Positions 32,920 through 43,520 of a stretch of DNA of 64,000 bases are shown here, piece after piece. A model generated the notes under the pieces. The model searched no databases. It was not told where the DNA came from and saw only the letters and a list, made by a program, of their open reading frames with translations. The stretch spans positions 7,688,001 to 7,752,000 of the forward strand of contig OX388320.1 of NCBI GenBank assembly GCA_947579605.1. Reading direction: 5' to 3'. Both the position numbers and the translations under genes were made by a program. Position 1 is the stretch's first letter, and each line of letters opens with the position of its first letter. Source of the DNA: Athripsodes cinereus (lineage: Eukaryota > Arthropoda > Insecta > Trichoptera > Leptoceridae).

Positions 32920-34827
32920 TTGGTATCTAGGGAATCCAATCCCGCATCAAAATCGCGATCCCGCAAGCCTGCGGGATTGAGGTCATCAGTCCCGCGGATC
33001 CCGCGGGATTTGCGGGATTGAGATTTTTTAATAAAAAAACCTGTTTCAAGTAGATACTTAGTTATTTAAAAAATATATTGAATAAAGACGAGTATATTTT
33101 AATATTTTTTTTATTATTATGCAGATTTATTACTCATATTACTAATTAACAAGTGGAAATAATGATGTTTTAGAGGTATAAATAATCAGCTTCTTATAAG
33201 GAACGATATAATACAACATTTCACCTTATAGATTTGTAATTTGTATGAACAATTGAACATATTTATTAGTTTCGACTTTTAGAGGCATAAAATATAGCTT
33301 TTTTCTGATAATACTTTCGAAGAAATGATATTAAGTACCTAAAGTTTCATCTTATAGATTTGATCTTATCTTGTTGCATAAATAGCCAGCGGCGGAAAAA
33401 GCACGTTCAGCTTCCATGCTATTAGGTGGAGTTGACTTCATATTACTTGACTATCCATTCTGTACGGAGACTGCTCTAATTCATCTTCTAGTATAGACGA
33501 AGGCTCATCATTTAATAGATTCGATAAAGGCGTGTCTTCTTCATCGCCATTGTCATCAACTTGTTGGTTTTGAGTTTCCGGTTGTACCTGCGTGTCTGAC
33601 AACAGTCTCTCGATTGAACACTTCATTTCAGTTCGAAATGTAACTTTGCTTGGATGAAAGAATGGAACGTCCACCACATTTGTAGATCCTGAATCTTTTT
33701 CTAGATATTTGTTAGGATTTTCTAAGCACAGTCATTGATGTGCGGCGTTATTTTATCCGGCGAGATAGCGACCCTTCAAGTTCCTGGCTTGAAGGTATTT
33801 TCTGGCTGGTATTTTGTCGATCCAGTTTGTTTATTATGAAACGCAATGTGGTTTCTGCAGAAACTAATGTTGCATCCTCGCGGCATAAGACATTTACAGC
33901 AAGCTTCACTGGCTGTAAAGCTCGTTCAATATTACTCAATGTTATAAATTCTTCATCAGTGAATGAAAATGAAGATGATGTCAGTTTATGTAAGATCAAT
34001 AAGTGCTAAAGTATGTACTGTTTGACTTGGTTGAACCTCGATAACATTGATGCGAGACTGTTCCAGCGCGTTCGGCAATCTAGGATCAGCTGTAATTCTT
34101 TGCAGCATTCTGCTTTAATATATATATTTGCAGAAGATCATTTGTTACTGGAGATTTCGAACTAAAAAGCTTGACAATTTTCCTGACTTTTTGAAAAAGT
34201 AAAAACAAAAAATGGAATAAGTTATAATGATTTTCATTGAAAAATCTATTGGTCTGACAATACTTATATTGTGGTAGCAAATCTCCTTCTTGAATGTCTT
34301 CCTCTACCGACACTTGCTCGTCATCATTTTCATTATCACTCCCACCATCCGGTCTATTTTCGAGTACTTCAACTTGACTTTATTTCTTCTTCTTGTCTCT
34401 GATTGCATAGAACTTCAAGAACAGCGAGTTGCATTGCAACCCATGTGCAAAGAATAACTTGTGGTGCGCTGATAATAATCTCCCAACTTTCTTCATGACT
34501 GCTGCACCATCGGTTGTTGCTGCGATCACATTTTAGGAAATTTTTTTCGACACACGATTTAGGAAACTCTAATTATTTTCCATACAAATTCTATAGAAAA
34601 GTCACGAGATCCAAGGCAAAATAGTTAACTAACTTATCATTGAGGCTGTGCTGGGTTTAATAAATAATCAGAATGTCGTCTGAGCCCATTCTTAAATACT
34701 TTTTTCAGTCCCGCACGCGTGCGGGATCCCGCATGAGTAATCCCGCATTTCTGATCCCGCAAAAAAGGTGCGGGATCCCGCATTTACGGGATCCCGCTTT
34801 TGCGGGATTGGATTCTCTATTGGTATC
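32920..34827. mobile_element. hAT-superfamily DNA transposon with 8-bp target duplication
   Basis: The element 32928-34819 (1892 bp) is bracketed by exact TTGGTATC copies at 32920-32927 and 34820-34827. Its 18-bp ends are TAGGGAATCCAATCCCGC and (inverted) TAGAGAATCCAATCCCGC. Just inside both ends are clusters of GC-rich palindromic words built on GCGGGATCCCGC (32940-33020 and 34710-34800), probably transposase-binding sites. The minus strand holds a decayed transposase. Confidence 0.93.
33360..34540 (-). pseudogene. hAT transposase, broken
   Basis: Read on the minus strand in order: ATTDGAAVMKKVGR and FFAHGLQ (about 34530-34400), the hAT catalytic-core block; FITLSNIERALQPVKLAVNV and SAETTLRFIINKL (33999-33748); an acidic linker (33677-33438); and NSMEAERAFSAAGY with CNKIRSNL (about 33440-33355), the C-terminal hAT dimerisation motif. 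The blocks lie in different frames with intervening stops, and the N-terminal BED-finger region is missing. The protein is non-functional, but the element could still be mobilised by a related intact enzyme since its ends are well kept. Confidence 0.88.
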
Positions 34828-34924
34828 TATCAAATGTCAATAATAAATTCCATCTTGAAATTGAATAACAATCACATGTTTTGGAGACCAAATACCTATT
34901 ATTACTATGAAATAAATTTTCTGT

Positions 34925-35100
34925 GCAGCACCTGGTAAAGAATTTTTCTCCCACTTTTTTCCGTAAGTTTTTGAGTGTCCCGTAGAAGGCAGGTGTTCGA
35001 AAAAAAATTAATATATTAATACATCTTGAATTCAGGGATGAGGTGTGCAACCCATCCTATATTTCTAAACTTTTGTTGACACGCAGAAGACGGCTTGCAT
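34925..35100 (+). repeat. Family Z retroposon, diverged
   Basis: GCACCTGGTAAAGAATTTTT, GTAGAAGGCAGGTGTTCG, GGGATGAGGTGTGCAACCC and AAGACGGCTTGCAT follow the family order. The 3' end is missing. Confidence 0.6.
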
Positions 35101-35804
35101 TTTTATTACATGACTGGTAGCAGTAGTAAATATCAATATATTTTTTAAGAAAATATAAAAACCTTGCTATTTTACTGCAAACTCTTTTGTTTATTTACCA
35201 TGTATTCCATATTTTTGTAATTTATACTGACTCATTAATTAATTATTTGCACAAAATAAAACATTTTAAATTAATTTATTTACCCATTTTACACAATTTT
35301 TAAATAAATAATATCCTATCTTCAAATTGTTTTGAAATCAACTTTGATACAAGTACCAATATACATATTTATGGTAAAGAGAGAGATTAAGAATGAAATA
35401 CAAAGATATTTCAATTACAATTCAATGAGGAGACAAGAAAATCTAGCAATCATTTCACTAAACTGTTGTATTCTTATGCAACAACCACGTTATTTATTTT
35501 AACATGAAACGATGATACAAATTCAATCGGTTCAGTTTGGAAAATTTTAAATAATTGTCCCAACGAATGAGCTATGAGTTTGTAAGATATAATCAAAAGC
35601 ACACTCTTACTTGGGATTAACATAGGTACGACCTTTCTAATCAAATTTTAGTAAGTAAACCTCTATATATTAGTTATACACAATTGTAAACATATGTGCA
35701 TTCTGTAATTGGGTTGATGCTATACCTAATTGTTTTATATTATATTATTGTAAAAACCTGTAGAAATGCCTATAAAGGAAAAATTAAAAATATCCATCTA
35801 TCTA
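35101..35804. other. No gene seen
   Basis: AT-rich, nothing recognised. Confidence 0.5.
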
Positions 35805-35910
35805 TACCTTTACGTCGTATCCCAAGTGGCGAAGGCAGAGATAACGGAACGCTATATAGATTTAAATTTACATCTTTCGCTTCTTCTTCATTCATGACCA
35901 TCTTTGAGAA
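35805..35910 (-). repeat. LINE family C-related 3' end, diverged
   Basis: TACGTCGTATCCCAAGTGGC and CTTTCGCTTCTTCTTC match the old subfamily at 16225-16320 better than the young copies. Confidence 0.5.
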
Positions 35911-35949
35911 TTTGATCCACGTGGCTCTGAATGAATAAGTTAAATACCT

Positions 35950-36000
35950 ACCTATGGGTTAGTTGGAAGATTGTGCGATAAACTCGCCCATTGTACAATA
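35950..36000 (+). repeat. LINE family D 3'-UTR motif
   Basis: GGGTTAGTTGGAAGATTGTG and GATAAACTCGCCCATTGTAC are the inverse of the copy at 60557. Confidence 0.55.
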
Positions 36001-36015
36001 TCATTTATTTTTATC

Positions 36016-36551
36016 ACATTGTTATACATACATACATACATACCATCACGCCGCTTCCCTCACGGGGTAGGCAGAAAGGATCGAGCGCCACTCCCTTGTA
36101 TTCTTGCATACATCTTTCGCTTCCGTCACTGTCATACAATTCCTCATGCATGCTCTCCTGTTCAATGTGCTCAACACGTGACCGTCCTGTAGGATTTGAT
36201 TTAAATAATCTTGCCCTTTAATCCTCGGACGTCCACGTCTCCGAGCACCATTACTCTCAGCCAAATATATCTTCTTAGTCATTCTGTCCTCATTCATTAT
36301 TTCCACGTTAACATATTTACATTTATCCTTGTTATTTCACCAACTCTCATTCCACATTCCTTTCGTATATCACTGTTATGCACACGATCTCTCAGACTTT
36401 TACCACACATCCTTCTCAACGATCTCATTTCCACTGCATTAATGCCACTTTCATCCTTCTTTAACCATGTCTACGTCTCACTTGCATACATAAGTGTTGG
36501 CACTAAGATAGCAGAGTGCACCAACCTTTTAGCTGTGGTAACATTGTTATA
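36016..36551 (-). mobile_element. 5'-truncated LINE family C with 11-bp target duplication
   Basis: ACATTGTTATA is exact at 36016-36026 and 36541-36551. The body (36027-36540) carries the CATACATACATAC tail, CGCTTCCCTCACGGGGTAGG and, on the minus strand, RRGRPRIKGQDYLNQIL, CGKSLRDRV-type and SETWTWL-type words. An 11-20 nt deletion near 36307 breaks the frame. Confidence 0.88.
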
Positions 36552-36715
36552 TAACTTGGTAATTATGTTTTCTTCTTATTGTACAATAAAATTTATTATT
36601 ATTATATTACCTACAACTAATATCAGCATTACATGATGCTTGGAAATTGTAGATCAAAATGCAGAAACCAAATTCATACTCCGCCATAAAATACGCAACT
36701 AATTCTGAACTCTGT
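36552..36715. other. No gene seen
   Basis: AT-rich spacer, nothing recognised. Confidence 0.5.
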
Positions 36716-36792
36716 AGGTTAAATATGTAAATTTAACACATGAAACCACCATATAAGGCTTAGAAAAGTCACCTTTTTTGGTAGTACTCCGG
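36716..36792. repeat. tRNA-MITE, one arm only
   Basis: ATGTAAATTTAACACATGAA, AAGGCTTAGAAAAGTCACC and TTGGTAGTACTCCGGACG are the left end of the MITE seen complete at 38990-39375. Confidence 0.6.
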
Positions 36793-37354
36793 ACGTATAA
36801 TATATCTTTAATTTGTACTATACTATTTTAATAAATACAATATTTTTTTGTTGAGGTTTTCATTCAATTATAGAAGACATTTTAGTAGTAAGATATATAG
36901 ACTTTTTTATGATTAATATGAATAAATGATTGAATTATTTTAATAAGTAACAATATGGTTCTAGTTTTGTTACTTTTGCGATCGGTCCGTTGAATTTATA
37001 CTGCGCTTCTACAATAATATAATCTTTGTACATCAAATTCTGAAGAAGACAAAGCTACGAGTACGTCTATTTCCTTTGTATTTGCACGCTAGTGTATGCA
37101 ATATAGAGACCTGGGTGTATCTCAGTGAGCCAAACTCACCTACTGCAGCTTGCGCTTACATCACAATAAAGTAAAATTATTATTTTTCATAGAAATAAGT
37201 AAATACTAAGATAAAATAATAACATTTTGTGTTTGTGCAGGATTTTGTGATATATACATAAATATATCGTTCTGTTTCCTTAGTTGCGAGTTGCAATATT
37301 AAAATTATTTTCTACTAGCTTATTTCAATCTGATGCAATAAGCTTAAAGTTTCG
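36793..37354. other. No gene seen
   Basis: AT-rich, nothing recognised. Confidence 0.5.
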
Positions 37355-37580
37355 TGAAGTCTTCGGTAAAGAATAGGTTCCCGGCTCTTTCTTGAAGTTT
37401 TCGATTGTCCTGTAAAAGGCTGATTTTCGTAAAACATCACGGATAGGACATTTAACATCTTCAATTTACCGATGTGGTTTTGTGATGTGATACCGATGTG
37501 ACTCATTCTTAATATCCTATTTTTTATTGGAACGGAAAGGACTTAATGCGAATTTATAAAATGTAGTTCGCAGGCTACCC
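37355..37580 (+). repeat. Family Z retroposon, diverged
   Basis: TTCGGTAAAGAATAGGTTCC, GTCCTGTAAAAGGCTG, GACATTTAACATCTTC and TTGGAACGGAAAGGAC follow family order; the 3' terminus is replaced. Confidence 0.6.
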
Positions 37581-38036
37581 GAACTAAATGAATAATGTTG
37601 AATAAATGTTGGTATATTTATTTTATACTGAAAAATCTGTTTTGAAAATTTATAAATTTTCGGGATGAATATTTATGTTTCATACATTTTTTCTACTTAA
37701 CTTGTTTCGCCCGGGGAGTAATAGCAATTTCCATCTATTGAAAATGCTTTGAAATTGAATTGAACAAATCTTAATTTTTGATAGGTACTTATGAATAAAT
37801 ATTGCATACATATTATGTATAATAAAATAAAAAAAAATCTTCTTATTCTTATTATTATATTTCTTTGTTTTTGTTGTTGGTTTTGTGTGTTTGTCTTAGT
37901 TGCTTTGAATTTTTTAAACTGTGGTAATATAGGGGGACTCTTGTGGTCCATATTTCATTTAATTTTAATTGTTGTAATACTTGTTGTGTTGACTGTTTGT
38001 TCCCTTCGAGAAAATAAATAAATAAATAAATAATAA
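37581..38036. other. No gene; retroposon tail at 38010-38032
   Basis: The sequence up to 38010 (ending GTTCCCTTCGAG) runs into an AAATA tandem tail, typical of a LINE 3' end in the plus direction. No coding part is left. Overlapping short frames on both strands have no motifs. Confidence 0.45.
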
Positions 38037-38285
38037 TGTCCCCAGTAAACCCCGTGGAGTCCTTTGTAAAGACACTCACTCTTTTCTATAATTTTTTGGG
38101 TGTCCTGTAAAATGCAGGTGTTTGTAAAATATGATGTATAAGGCAATTAATATCTACAATTCAGCAATGAGGCATGCGATCCATTCTGAATGTCTTGTAT
38201 TTTAATTGGCACGGAAAAGACAATCCGTACCTTTATTATTTGTAGTTGGCCCGCTGGCTACCCTACTTGTGGAATATGTTCTCAC
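38037..38285 (+). repeat. Family Z retroposon, nearly full length
   Basis: CCCGTGGAGTCCTTTGTAAA, GTGTCCTGTAAAATGCAG, TTCAGCAATGAGGCATGC, TTGGCACGGAAAAGACAAT and CTGGCTACCCTACTTGTGG in family order. Confidence 0.7.
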
Positions 38286-38989
38286 ATTATTTTTATAATG
38301 CTTTCACATTATCTGTAATATCTTCATCAATATTTCAAAAAAGTTTGTATACATAAACTCTGATTAGGTATCCATGAACACGCTCAATAGATATAAAATT
38401 AAAAATTAAACAAAGTTTGTTTGATTTTTACTATACGCAGTACAAACATTTTAATGATAAACATGCATATATATGAACAGTTTTATTTTAATATTAATGC
38501 AGGGATTTCAACATCCTTTTAAACAAAATGCAATGCTGACATAGGATATTACAAAGAAACCTATTTCATACATACATACATAGCAAAACATAAATATGAA
38601 AATATATTTATGAATGTATTGGTACATCTTTATTTACTATCAATGCATATTTTACAAACGATAAAAACAAATGAAATATTATCTTTTTAAACTTCTTTAA
38701 TTAACTTGACGAATTAGAGAAATAATAATCTTATTGGAATAACAAAGAAAATATAGATGTTTGGTTGTTTTAATAAATAGGTTAATTGTTATATATTAAA
38801 AAAATATTGTTACCCATCAACCTTTTTGTCATTAGCATGGTTTCAGTGGAGAAGTCCACCATCTTCGAATGAAATTATAAAGCCAATTGAAAAATAAAAT
38901 AGAGGTGCAATAGATAATTTTGTTAATTCATAACAATTAACACAGTAACTAAAACGATCATATGGGTCGTAATTGTTAGATTGTGAAAA
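38286..38989. other. No gene seen
   Basis: AT-rich; a short CATACATACATA run at 38568. Nothing else recognised. Confidence 0.5.
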
Positions 38990-39375
38990 ACTCAAACATT
39001 AATTATTTTATCGATGTTATTTTTACAAGTAACCATTGTATGAGGTGACATAATATGTCAATTGAATACACCAAGCTACCATAAAAGGCTTAGAAAAGAC
39101 AATGTCACCTTATTTGGTAGTGCACCGGACGGGACTTAAACCCGTAACCTATCTTTTCTCGAGATGTGCTTTATTTAATTACCTACACATGATGCTGTTA
39201 TTGGGGTTTATAAGAGAGAATATGGGAACCTTAAGCAAGACGCCTGGTAGCTTTAATAAAGTACATCTCGCAAAAAGATGAATTATGGGTTCAAGTCCCT
39301 TCCGGGGCACTACCAAATAACGTAACGTTTTCTTTTCAAAACCTTAAATGGTAGTTTCATATGTTATATTTACAT
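38990..39375. mobile_element. MITE whose inverted-repeat arms each hold a tRNA-like sequence (complete copy)
   Basis: The outer repeats (ACCATAAAAGGCTTAGAAAA on the left, its inverse on the right) run inward through CACCTTATTTGGTAGTGC into a tRNA-like block. On the right arm (about 39240-39310, plus strand) this shows TGGTAGCTTTAAT (A-box/D-arm), CATCTCGCAAAAAGATG (5-bp anticodon stem with 7-nt loop) and GGGTTCAAGTCCC (T arm/B box). The left arm (about 39115-39180) holds the same block inverted, with ACGGGTTTAAGTCCCGT as a perfect T stem. The short centre (CCTACACATGATGCTG) is shared with the 57.9 kb copy. Confidence 0.75.
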
Positions 39376-39994
39376 TAATCATATTGATTCAATACATATT
39401 ATATTTTGTTGAAAATACCTGATTCTTTTTTCCCATTTGTTTTAGTCCAAATGAACAAATATAATTTTATTGGTATGAAAACGAACCCAGTCGGTTCACA
39501 TAATAATTTTCATAGGCAAATCGGACAGAATATTATTATGAATGTTGTATAGCTATGTACCTAACTAAATATATTCCGTACACCATGAGTCTGTAACTCT
39601 GTACTGTAGGTATTATGTCTGCTAGTATAGTGTTTGTGCCTAGTGTCGTATCGCATTACAGAATAATCAATCATAGGACATCCGATCATGCGAGGGACAT
39701 GGGAATATCTTCCGAGAGATTAGTTGATACCTCCATGCTTTATGGTCAGTAAGTAACATTCTATTATCTAGATACTAACTAGGTACGGTGTATAATGTTA
39801 AGTTATTCTCATCAATCCCAGGAATAATAAGTACTTTGTATACACACCTCTATTAATTTATGTAAAGAACGCAAATGGTTAAAATGCTTTTGATTCGTTG
39901 CATTCAAATCTAGCATGATGCTTTCAATTTCAATTGAGTAGCTTTGTTTTTATTATGTAATTGTGTCAGTGCACACGTAGTAGAATTCCATAAT
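39376..39994. other. No gene seen
   Basis: AT-rich, nothing recognised. Confidence 0.5.
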
Positions 39995-40107
39995 TAGGTA
40001 ATTTGAAACAAGTTTTTCTTTCTACTATAAGTTATTGATCACGAAAGACGTCTCTCTCGTGATCAATAACTTATAGTAGAAGGAAACACTTGTTTCAAAT
40101 TACCTAA
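39995..40107. repeat. 113-bp near-perfect hairpin
   Basis: Arms of about 53 nt, beginning TAGGTAATTTGAAACAAG and ending CTTGTTTCAAATTACCTA, pair with only two mismatches outside the loop (near 40045-40056). No flanking element or reading frame. It could be a tiny MITE or a hairpin RNA source. Confidence 0.85.
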
Positions 40108-40857
40108 GCTTTGTTTTTGTTTAAATCCTCTGGTTGGAGATATTTTTTTTTTCAATCAAAACAAGGAGCGATTGAATAACACTGCTTTTTCATTCGGACA
40201 TCTTTGGAAGAGAGAGAGAAATACAAAATACATAGACAAATTCAACATAGAGCTGTCCAAATTCGGCTCGCTCTATGGTGCTAAAAATGACTAAATATAG
40301 CATTTATTACGTAAATACTCGTAATAAAATCTTACACAAATCCTGATGTCCAGGATATCGTAGGAGTATGAGAAAAGCGATATTTTATTCCAAGTAAAAT
40401 GCAGGTACATAAATATGATTTAGTTCGTTTTTATTTTTAAACATTACAGTACCAAACAAAATAATATTTTAGTACATAAGTTGTAGTTACATGCCTCACT
40501 TTGATATAAACCGACATAAATCCTTATTTAAATAATACAAAAAATACCTCCAATGCTACCTGTATAAGTATGACGACTAACTTAGGCCGTAAACATGCGA
40601 TGAAATTTGTGTCGTATGCTTAAATTTTCTACAAATTCGCCAATATATCTTTGTGAGGGCAAATCAATTAGTTAATTTTCAATTTTTACTTGATAAAATT
40701 TCGTACTAAAGAATTTGAGCATTATAAGAATCGTTATATTTATAATGGTTATTCTCAACCAAAGTATACACGTGTTCTTAGAAAAAAAACAAATAAATAG
40801 AATATGTTGCCTTACTAGATTGTAGTCTGTTCTGAGAGAGAATAATGACATAATATA
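40108..40857. other. No gene seen
   Basis: AT-rich, nothing recognised. Confidence 0.5.
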
Positions 40858-41554
40858 GGGCCAATTCTGAATCTTAATGAACTAACTAACTAAAAAGTTG
40901 ATTAATATTAGTTATTATGTAGTATTCAGCATTAGTTATGAACTATAAACAACTATAAACTCGAGAACCACCAAGTGCAAACGGTAAAATCTATGGGACA
41001 AACTAATATTATTCTGTGATGCCGCAATACAAAATGTTTTTCACGTACCGATTTACACTTCGGGCAACAATTTAATAGTTGTCGCGCGTGAAAATTGTGA
41101 AATGTCAGATTTGCCGATATATTTTGGCGTTCGTATTTGCGTCGGTGGTGGTGTAATTTTACAATTTATACATGCTAATAGTTGCGAGGGGCCTAAAAAT
41201 ATAAATTTTTACTTTTAATTGAAAAAAACAACTTTACACTTCCAAAATATAGCAATATTCTGCGGTAAAATGACAGCAACTAATAATATACGCACATTAA
41301 AAGTCGCGAATAAAATTCTGCCAAATCCAACTTATTTTAGTCGTCGGCTGTCAACTAAAATTTCATTCTGAATACGAAATCCATAGATTCTCGAAATTTA
41401 TAGTTGTACTAAGGTGTCAAAATGAACTAATGAACTAAATTAGTACGGAAAACTGTGAATACGAATTAGAACTAATTATCATGACTCAACTATCTCCTCA
41501 CACTTAGTTGACTTAGTTAGTGCAACTAAACTATTTTATGATTCAGAATTGGCC
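40858..41554. mobile_element. Long-TIR MITE
   Basis: Ends GGGCCAATTCTGAATC (40858) and GATTCAGAATTGGCC (to 41554) are inverted, and similarity continues inward for roughly 130 bp, e.g. ACAACTATAAACTCGAGAA on the left and TCTCGAAATTTATAGTTGT on the right. There is no transposase. The GGCC terminus would suit a Harbinger-like element, but I could not settle the target duplication. Confidence 0.75.
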
Positions 41555-42440
41555 ATTATGTTGTCATGAAAAGATGACGTCAAACATAGACAAAAAATTA
41601 TTATGTAGGTACTTACCTATATTATTGACGTGCTTTTATACATTTCTTCATAAAAATAAATTACAGTATTCTTATATACAATAGTATCCAAAAATACTTA
41701 GATACCAAACAGCAGTTTGTACCGTGAATGTGAAGAAAACCAACAACAGAATTCGATATTTTTTCTTAATTAAGTGTTTAAATTTTTAATATAACTAACA
41801 CTACTTGTAGGTACTTTGTATGCATTGACGGTACAAATCAACGGTGCAATTCGAATTTCAAAAAATTCAAGACGCAGCCATTGAGTTGTCATTCACCTAC
41901 TAATAATATATCGCTTAGTGGGAGAAGGCCTAAGAGCCTACTTATTATTAGTATTATTATTCCAACCCACGCGACCAACCATTCATACCTTTATCATCGC
42001 GTTGCATTCATTGAAAAAAACTCACGCACATAAAAAATAATATTGTGTATTACCTACTCCGCGACTCGCGTACATTTAATATGAACGCAGTATAGGTACC
42101 TCATATTATTTGTTTGTATTCGGATTATGTCTTTTAACAGTCAACATCCTTTTCACGTTATTAATCTTGCTATTTTAACAATATATGATGAGACCTATAG
42201 TAAGAAGACGTAATTCGAATCATTGTACCTATTTTGGTTTAAAATTTATTCGCACTTCTTATTTAACTTTTTTTCAATTCAAAACTTTAATGCGAATAAT
42301 TAATTATGTGTTTATTTATTGAAAAATTATCTTAAAAACGGTTAAAATATATTGGCGAAGATAATTGTTTTTACTTTTGTAAAATACATACCTATGATTC
42401 CAATATTGAAATTCTTTTTGACCAAATATTGCATGTTTAT
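41555..42440. other. No gene seen
   Basis: AT-rich, nothing recognised. Confidence 0.5.
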
Positions 42441-42640
42441 GTATATGGAGCCCTTGCTGCGTAAGGTCGTGCACGTGGAAAGAGCCTATATGCGTCAGTG
42501 GTTGCCCCCCGTGGGTCTTGAACCAATTCTGATCAGCTCTTCTTGTCAGCGGCAATGCTCTTTGCATCTTCGGGCTTCAGTCGTCTGTGGAGAAGGTCGG
42601 ACTGAATGTGTTTCAGCCACGTTTTTCTCTGAGCTATTCT
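42441..42640. other. Unidentified GC-rich island
   Basis: About 200 bp near 50% GC, against roughly 30% around it. Open frames run on both strands, none with a motif I recognise. On the minus strand TTGGTTCAAGACCCACGG has a B-box-like core, so a tRNA-derived SINE is possible, but no A box is clear. Confidence 0.35.
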
Positions 42641-42719
42641 ATTTTTTTTTCTTCTATTTCATATTGCATAAGAGTACCTATAGTGTTATTCGTTAAATTG
42701 TTAAATTATTAATATACAA

Positions 42720-43520
42720 GCGTATGTAACCCGGCATCGCTCGGGTTTAATTAAATAGAAAACCTTGCAAATACATGGGTTAAAACAACAAAATCTTATT
42801 GAAAAAAAAATGGAGTAAGCACTTATGTGGATAAAAGAAGTAAAAAGCTCTTCCCAATGAGAAAACTTAATTTTTGACTTCCTACATGCCCATATCTTAG
42901 TAACAATAAATAGGTAGGTACCCACATCATAAAAAGCATTGCAAATCTCTTCTTAATGAAAAATCTTGAAGTTTGATACCTCACATGCCCATATTTAGTT
43001 AAAAAAATAGGTAGGTACCTACATCGAAAAAAGTGCTGAAAAACTCTTCCCAATGAAAAATCATGAAGTTTGATACCTCACATGCCCATATTTAGGTAAA
43101 AAAAAATAGGTAGGTACCTACATCGAAAAAAGTGCTGAAAAACTCTTCCCAATGAAAAATCATGAAGTTTGATACCTCACATGCCCATATTTAGTTAAAA
43201 AAAAATAGGTAGGTACCTACATCGAAAAAAGTGCTGAAAAACTCTTCCCAATGAAAAATCATGAAGTTTGATACCTCACATGCCCATATTTAGGTAAAAA
43301 AAAATAGGTAGGTACCTACATCGAAAAAAGTGCTGAAAAACTCTTCCCAATGAAAAATCATGAAGTTTGATACCTCACATGCCCATACTTAGGTAAAAAA
43401 AATAGGTAGGTACCTATATCGAAAAAAGTGCTAAAAACCTCTTCCCATTGAAAAATCTTGAAGTTTGACACCTCAGATGTTCACATTTATGTAAAAAAAT
43501 AATAAGTAGGCACCTACATG
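42720..43520. repeat. 99-bp minisatellite, about 6-7 units
   Basis: The word GTGCTGAAAA recurs at 43033, 43132, 43231 and 43330 (99 bp apart) and, diverged, at 42936 and 43428. Each unit contains TAGGTAGGTACCTACATCG, CTCTTCCCAATGAAAAATC and TACCTCACATGCCCATAT. Central units are almost identical; outer ones are diverged. It is preceded by AACCCGGCATCGCTCGGGTT at 42727, perhaps an element end. Confidence 0.9.
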
